Assembly (NCBI GenBank): GCA_030748735.1
Contig: JASMLK010000028.1
Span: 1-44,550 of the forward strand
Direction of reading: 5' to 3'
DNA length: 44,550 nt
Origin: Myxococcota bacterium
Lineage (GTDB): Bacteria > Myxococcota_A > UBA9160 > UBA4427
The number at the start of each line of letters is the position of its first letter. Positions within the stretch are counted from its first letter, which is position 1. Below are positions 40,259-44,550 of this stretch, piece by piece. The notes beneath the pieces are model-generated. The model was given only the letters and a program-made list of their open reading frames with translations, ran no database searches and was not told the DNA's origin. Position numbers and translations under genes: made by a program.

Positions 40259-42571
40259 ATGATTCACCGAGCTTGTAGCACCAGACCGTCCCTCGTAATG
40301 CCCATCGCTTTGACTGCACTCGTCGTCTCTCTCGGCGGGTTGATCGTCGGGTGTCGTTCCGCCGACCCGATGGAAGAGATCGAGAAGTTGCAGGCGGAGG
40401 GGCGCCTACAAGCCACCGTCGAACCGCTGCGAGAACTGATCCAGGAAAACCCGGGTGACGGTCATCTGATGTTCGTCTACGGGCGCACGCTCTCGGCACT
40501 CGGGAGGGCGGGGCTCGCGGAGTGGAGTCTGCGTGAGGCCATGAAGGACCCCGACTGGAGGGTGTCCGCTGGCTTGCAGCTTGCTACGAACGCGGCGCGC
40601 GGCTTCAATTTCCCGGCGGCGATCGAAAGTGCGACCACGGTACTGGAGTATGTGCCCGACAACATCGATGCATTGCTGATCCGCGCGAGTGCCTACACGC
40701 ACTCACGGATCTATCACGAGGAAGCGCTCGCAGACGTAGAGCGGATTCTCGAGCTCGATCCCGACAACATCAAGGTGATGGAGCCGAAGATCCTGGCGCT
40801 GATCGGCCTCGAGCGCGTCGAAGAACTCGAGCAGGCCATGGAGGAATTCGGCCGCAAGATCGACAAAGCGGACCTCGGGGAAGGGATGTCGAGTTGGCAC
40901 TGCACCACGCTCTCCATCTTCACCTGGGAAAAGGGAGACATCGAAGCCGCGCGACAACGCTGGGCCGACTGCCTCGACGCCTATCCCACGGACCCCGAGG
41001 TGGTTACCAAGTCGTTGAATTTCTACGACTCCCAGCACCACTACCAGCGATCCACCGACGTTCTCGCGAAAGCGCTCGAACTCGCCCCGGACACGCGGGT
41101 GTTTCGCGTAGGACTTTCCGGACGGCTCGTCGGCTTCGCGCGATACGAAGAGGCTGAGCAGGTGCTGCTCGATGGAACCAAGCTCGAGCGGCCGCGCGTG
41201 AAGTCTGCTGCGTGGCTCGACCTGGCGAAGTTCTATCAAAGACGGGAGCGCTTCCAAGACGCTGCCGACGCGGTTGGCAAGGCTGTCGAGATCGTCGAGC
41301 AGATGAGCAACCCGGAGCCGAGGCTGTTGCTCGACTATGCGGATGCCCTGCTGATCGCGGGAGAGCACGAGCGAGCGCTCGCGATTGCAGAGGAGATGAC
41401 CTACCAGCCCTACCAGGAGATGATTCGCGCCCGGGTCGCGCAGGAGCGCGGCGAATTCGAAAAGGCGCTCGAGCATTACGACGCGGGCTTCTTGCTCTGG
41501 CCCGACAACCCATTCGCGCGCTTCTACGCCGCGCGCGCGGCCGAGGCGGTCGGGGACTTCGATCGTGCTGTCGAGGAGTATCGGTACTCGCTGCGCATCG
41601 CACCCGGTGCGACGGACGCTCGTGAACGGGTCGCCGGGATCCATTTCGATCAGCGGCACCACGCTGAGGCGCTCCAGCTGCTCCGAATCCGCGCCGACAG
41701 CGAACCGCTTTCCCAAGAGGGCGAGCTTCTATCTCTACGCCTCTGGGCCCTGGCCGGACGTGGCTGGGAAGTCGATCGGAGCGTGAATTCGATTCGCACC
41801 GGTTCCCCGGAACTCCTGGGGCAGGCGCTCGCCGCAGCGGCACAGGGGGTGAACGATCGGGCGGGTCCCAAGCACGCGCTGGCCTTGATCCGGCGTGCGG
41901 AGGACTTCGACCCCGCCGACCTCAACCACGCGGCGGCCCTGCGTGCCATCGTCGGATACTCGCTGGCTGTCGGGGAGCTGGCTGTCGGGGAAGAGGTAGA
42001 AGCGGCTTCGAAGGATCTCGAGGTCGCTCTCGCTGCCAATCCCGATGCCCCGGAGATTCGCGAAGTCGCCGCGTACTTCGCCGAGCTTTCGAAGCGGCCG
42101 TCGGACGAGGTGATTGCGGCGTACAACGCGGTGCTCGAGGTCGATCCCGAGAATGCGCGGGCCCTCGAGGGACTCGGGCGAGCAGCGGTTGCCGGGAATG
42201 CTTTGGATGATGCACTCGCCTACTTCGATCGCGCCGCAGCGGCGAGTCCGGACGAGGTCGAGCCCGTGGTCGAGGCCGCGCGGATCCTGGTTCGACTCGA
42301 GCGCCTGGAGGATGCCGCGCAGCGGCTGACCGAAGTCATGACGGAAAACCAGCACGACGCGGCGGTCTGCCAGCTGCTCGGTGAGGTGCTCGCGGAGCGC
42401 GATGCGTCTGCCGATCGGGTGCTCGACCTTGCGCGTCGAGCCGTTCGATTCGGGGGCGGGGAGGGCGCAGTGAAGCTGCTGGTGAGAGTGCACGAAGCAC
42501 GTGGAGAGGCCGAGGCTGCGCGCAGCGTCTCGGAGCGCTGGCAGGCCTTCAAGCAGAGGGAGTCCGGCTGA
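40259..42571 (+). CDS. TPR-repeat lipoprotein (copy B)
   Basis: This 770-residue protein has a lipoprotein signal with lipobox IVG-Cys32 and then an array of TPR-like repeats (for example ALADVERILELDPDNIKV and AVLEVDPENARALEGLGRAA). It is paralogous to 2944-5154 and slightly longer. One source of added length is a 15-base tandem duplication giving LAVGE twice at about residues 569-578. The start at 40259 begins the lipoprotein signal and fits the -10 box; the open frame upstream is not coding. The divergent pairing with the sulfatase-like gene and the position before a sigma-54-controlled exoprotein gene match module A. The protein is probably a scaffold in the periplasm or on the outer membrane. 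Confidence 0.88.
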   Translation: MIHRACSTRPSLVMPIALTALVVSLGGLIVGCRSADPMEEIEKLQAEGRLQATVEPLRELIQENPGDGHLMFVYGRTLSALGRAGLAEWSLREAMKDPDWRVSAGLQLATNAARGFNFPAAIESATTVLEYVPDNIDALLIRASAYTHSRIYHEEALADVERILELDPDNIKVMEPKILALIGLERVEELEQAMEEFGRKIDKADLGEGMSSWHCTTLSIFTWEKGDIEAARQRWADCLDAYPTDPEVVTKSLNFYDSQHHYQRSTDVLAKALELAPDTRVFRVGLSGRLVGFARYEEAEQVLLDGTKLERPRVKSAAWLDLAKFYQRRERFQDAADAVGKAVEIVEQMSNPEPRLLLDYADALLIAGEHERALAIAEEMTYQPYQEMIRARVAQERGEFEKALEHYDAGFLLWPDNPFARFYAARAAEAVGDFDRAVEEYRYSLRIAPGATDARERVAGIHFDQRHHAEALQLLRIRADSEPLSQEGELLSLRLWALAGRGWEVDRSVNSIRTGSPELLGQALAAAAQGVNDRAGPKHALALIRRAEDFDPADLNHAAALRAIVGYSLAVGELAVGEEVEAASKDLEVALAANPDAPEIREVAAYFAELSKRPSDEVIAAYNAVLEVDPENARALEGLGRAAVAGNALDDALAYFDRAAAASPDEVEPVVEAARILVRLERLEDAAQRLTEVMTENQHDAAVCQLLGEVLAERDASADRVLDLARRAVRFGGGEGAVKLLVRVHEARGEAEAARSVSERWQAFKQRESG
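41962..41991. repeat. 15-bp perfect tandem duplication in TPR lipoprotein B
   Basis: GCTGGCTGTCGGGGA at 41962-41976 is repeated exactly at 41977-41991. In frame it encodes LAVGE twice, so the reading frame is kept. Confidence 0.9.
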
Positions 42572-42711
42572 GGCGGTGGGGAATCGAGCGAAACCGGACA
42601 TTTACAGCACTTCCCCGCCAGGGAATGTGGGTACTCAATGTAGGAAAAGGATTTCCCACCCCATCGGGGGCCTTGTCTCGTAAGTTGTTGAAAAAGTAGG
42701 GTTTTGAGTTG
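42572..42711 (+). other. Upstream control elements of exoprotein B
   Basis: Two short palindromes are seen: TTCCC-CGCCA-GGGAA at 42611-42625 and GGAAA-AGGA-TTTCC at 42643-42656. The stretch 42619-42648 (CAGGGAATG, then TAGGAAAA) resembles 6874-6896 upstream of exoprotein A, and its GGAAAA lies 69 bases before the sigma-54-type promoter, against 65 in A. This is a candidate site for a shared enhancer-binding protein. Confidence 0.4.
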
Positions 42712-42727
42712 TGGAACGCCTCTTGCA
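42712..42727 (+). promoter_or_regulatory. Sigma-54-type promoter of exoprotein B
   Basis: TGGAACG-CCTC-TTGCA matches the -24/-12 consensus with one mismatch. GG at 42713-42714 and GC at 42725-42726 are in the required 12-base register. The start would fall near 42738, giving a leader of about 249 bases before the ATG at 42987, much longer than in A. Confidence 0.8.
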
Positions 42728-42986
42728 ATGTATTCAGCTGAATTACGAGATTGAATCCCGCTGACCCGGCGAGAAAGGCGAAAGGTCGTGCGGCGTTGAT
42801 TCAGCGGGTAGCTCGACAGAACCGGCAGGAGCCAGCAGGCAAGTGCAGGAAACGGCGGGCAAAACAGACTAGAGAGCAAGAGCAACGCAGGAAAGATCAA
42901 CCGAATCAGTATCAATCGGTAGTTTGCACGAACCCAAGATCGAACCACGCAGCAATGCAGTTCAATCAGCACACAGGAGACATGAA

Positions 42987-44096
42987 ATGAATTCAATGTT
43001 GTCAAAGCTGCGACTGACGAGCCTGTTAGTCGTTTTTGCGTTCGTTGCCGGCCTGGCTGGCACCGCGTCCGCGACGGTGCACCCGCTCGGTGGTAACGGG
43101 CGCTTCCAGATTGGTGATGGTCTGCCGATTCCGGCGACCTTCGCCCCGGCTCCGACCGGTCGCCTCCTGCCCGTGACGGGCGCGGTGGTTTCGCAGACGG
43201 GTACGGATCCGATGGCGATCAAGTTCCCCAACGCCGCCATGAAGGCAGCGGTCGTGCCGGTCAATGTTCCGGTCGCGATCACCAACCCGGCGGTCTTCCA
43301 GGTGAAGACGTCGATCGGCATCACCTACCCGTACTCGGTGGGCGGCGCAGATCAGACGGTTTCGGCCGGTGGTCGTACGGGTGCTGCGGTGGTTTCGTAC
43401 TGCCCCGGTCAGGCGGTGACCCCTACGGGTAACCCGGCTTGCGCGAGTGGTGCTGCCGCTCCGCATCCGAACGTCAAGGGCATCTTGACCTACACGGCCA
43501 CGGGCGCTCAGTTCGGCGGTGCCATGGCGGGTCGCGTCTTCGGTGGCGCGGACGTTGCGCTGGTTGGCGCCTCGGCGGCACCCTGCACGGGTTGTCTGGC
43601 CATCATGGCCCTCGCGAGCCCGAACACCACCGGTACCGGTGGTGTGGGTAACCAGTTTGGCGGCATGGGCACGAGCCCGGGTGCTGCGCCTTCGTCGGGT
43701 TACCTGATCGTGACCGCGACGGCGGCTGGTGCCATCACCAACGCCACCCCGACCCCGAGCCTGATGGCGGGTCTCACCAACGCGGCGACGACGTTTGGTG
43801 GTCCCTGGACGACGGGCATGCTGACGGTGACCGCGCCCTTCGCGCTCGGTGCGGCGGAAGTGTTCACCCTCACGGGTAGCGACGCTCGCGTGAGCGGCGT
43901 TGGCTCGATCTCGCTCGTTTCGGGTAGCCTCTCGAACCGCGCGATTTCGGGTCCGAACGCAAACCGCGGTTGGCTCAACCTGAGCATGGGCGGCCCGCTG
44001 GGTGCCCTTCCGTCGATGTCCGGTCCGGGCATTGCGGCACTGGTTGGCTTGATGAGCCTCGCCGGTGGCTACGCCATGCGCCAGCGACGCAAGTAG
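42987..44096 (+). CDS. Secreted protein with C-terminal sorting-signal-like tail (exoprotein B)
   Basis: This 369-residue Gly/Ala/Thr-rich protein has a Sec signal peptide (cleavage likely after TASA, residue 29). Its C-terminus reads LPSMSGPGI, then a hydrophobic stretch (AALVGLMSLAGGYAM) and a basic end (RQRRK). The first nine residues of this tail line up with the IPTLSEWGM-type exosortase signal apart from Trp to Pro. It is homologous to 7068-8324: NPAVFQ near the middle, a YCPG...PACASG cysteine pair, a YTATGAQFGGAM block and a PWTTGMLTV block. No named family is known to me for the body. AGGAGA precedes the ATG at 42987. It ends at a hairpin terminator and is the last intact gene. It probably functions on the cell surface or in the matrix; that is inference. 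Confidence 0.85.
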   Translation: MNSMLSKLRLTSLLVVFAFVAGLAGTASATVHPLGGNGRFQIGDGLPIPATFAPAPTGRLLPVTGAVVSQTGTDPMAIKFPNAAMKAAVVPVNVPVAITNPAVFQVKTSIGITYPYSVGGADQTVSAGGRTGAAVVSYCPGQAVTPTGNPACASGAAAPHPNVKGILTYTATGAQFGGAMAGRVFGGADVALVGASAAPCTGCLAIMALASPNTTGTGGVGNQFGGMGTSPGAAPSSGYLIVTATAAGAITNATPTPSLMAGLTNAATTFGGPWTTGMLTVTAPFALGAAEVFTLTGSDARVSGVGSISLVSGSLSNRAISGPNANRGWLNLSMGGPLGALPSMSGPGIAALVGLMSLAGGYAMRQRRK

Positions 44097-44129
44097 TAGC
44101 GCTCTAGCTACTGCGTCAAGCAAGATCAT

Positions 44130-44163
44130 GACCGCCCGGTTGCGAAAGCAGCCGGGCGGTTCT
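44130..44163 (+). terminator. Hairpin terminator of exoprotein B
   Basis: ACCGCCCGGTTGC (44131-44143) pairs with GCAGCCGGGCGGT (44148-44160) around GAAA, with one G-T pair; a short TTCT follows. It lies 34 bases after the stop codon. Confidence 0.75.
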
Positions 44164-44200
44164 GCGATTGGGGCGTGGTTTCCGGAGACGTGGACCGCCG

Positions 44201-44550
44201 AGCAACCCTCTGTTTCCGGTCAACCACGCGGATCTTCTGCTTCGGCACAGCAGCGCGAACCACAAGCGGGAGACGGTGGCGTTTTCGAAGCGGCGGCAAT
44301 CGGCTTTGTATCGGCTCGCGATCTGGGTGGTGTGGCGCAACTACATGAAGGAGCGGTCGGAGAATCACGGCGGCGGGCCACCGGCGAAGGTGCTCAGGCT
44401 GGTGAGTCGGCCGCTGCGGCTCAAGGAGATCCTGGCGCGTCGGCTGTTTCCGGAGCGGGAGGGAGTCTCGGGTTGGTTGCGGCGTTGTTACTTCGGGCGG
44501 ATCCGGACGCGGGCGATCAGCAACTGCTGCGCGCATACGGCGAGGTATGC
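44201..44550 (+). pseudogene. Fragment resembling a transposase C-terminal region, runs off window
   Basis: A frame with no good start reads SNPLFPVNHADLLLRHSSA, then NHKRETVAFSKRRQSALYR and LAIWVVWRNYMKERSE, and stays open to the window edge. The RHSxANHKRET(V/I)AFSKRR and WRNxMK patterns are ones I associate from memory with the C-terminal part of a transposase group frequent in deltaproteobacterial genomes; I could not search to confirm it. The frame begins only 40 bases after the exoprotein terminator, with no room for an N-terminal catalytic part, so the element is 5'-truncated. If the identification is right, it marks a former insertion-sequence boundary at the right end of module B. 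Confidence 0.5.

Noticed and set aside
1..44550. CRISPR array, tRNA, rRNA, or prophage genes
   Set aside because: No regularly spaced repeats, no cloverleaf-like or rRNA-like sequence and no phage structural or integrase genes were seen on reading both strands.

Overview
The window is GC-rich, gene-dense bacterial DNA from a diderm. It encodes two TonB-dependent receptors, a complete TonB/ExbB/ExbD energiser, lipoproteins with lipoboxes, a beta-barrel protein and periplasmic sulfatases. The energiser has a DUF3450 protein and a long TtpC-like ExbB. That gene set, the GC content and two sigma-54-type promoters fit an uncultured, probably aquatic, Myxococcota/deltaproteobacterial or gammaproteobacterial lineage. 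There is no rRNA or tRNA to place it more closely. I see no CRISPR array, phage genes or conjugation genes.

Left part (1-18122). The 3' end of a TonB-dependent receptor (TBDR) converges on a membrane-anchored sulfatase/phosphodiesterase-like protein, which is divergent from a TPR lipoprotein. Then come a helical-repeat lipoprotein on the minus strand, a secreted protein with a C-terminal sorting-like tail behind a sigma-54-type promoter, and a small membrane protein. Next is a minus-strand gene run from 18122 down to 8956: RND exporter, OafA-type acyltransferase, canonical arylsulfatase, DUF1232 protein, MFS/spermidine-synthase-like fusion.

Middle (18123-31927). A 181-bp palindromic, MITE-like element separates the RND gene from a GT39-type glycosyltransferase. 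A gene remnant resembling the C-terminus of polyphosphate kinase 2 and a second glycosyltransferase with TPRs follow. A second copy of the small-membrane-protein / MFS-SpeE / DUF1232 cassette comes next. The TonB2-type operon reads right to left as DUF3450, TtpC-like, ExbB, TonB, TPR, ExbD; ExbD is in an unusual last position.

Right part (31928-44550). After a 549-bp leader region come a polytopic GT-C-like protein and a beta-barrel protein. A second, complete copy of the first module follows: TBDR, sulfatase-like protein, TPR lipoprotein, and the tailed secreted protein behind its own sigma-54-type promoter. The window ends in what looks like a truncated transposase.

The main result is that two different gene sets are each present twice and are arranged around one TonB energiser. 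Set 1 is TBDR + Thr-type sulfatase-like enzyme + TPR lipoprotein + sigma-54-controlled exoprotein. Set 2 is small membrane protein + MFS/SpeE-like fusion + DUF1232. I infer that set 1 is an envelope uptake/processing system with a co-regulated surface protein; its substrate cannot be read from sequence. Many genes also show a -10-like box 6-10 bases before the start codon and no Shine-Dalgarno sequence, which suggests common leaderless transcription in this organism.
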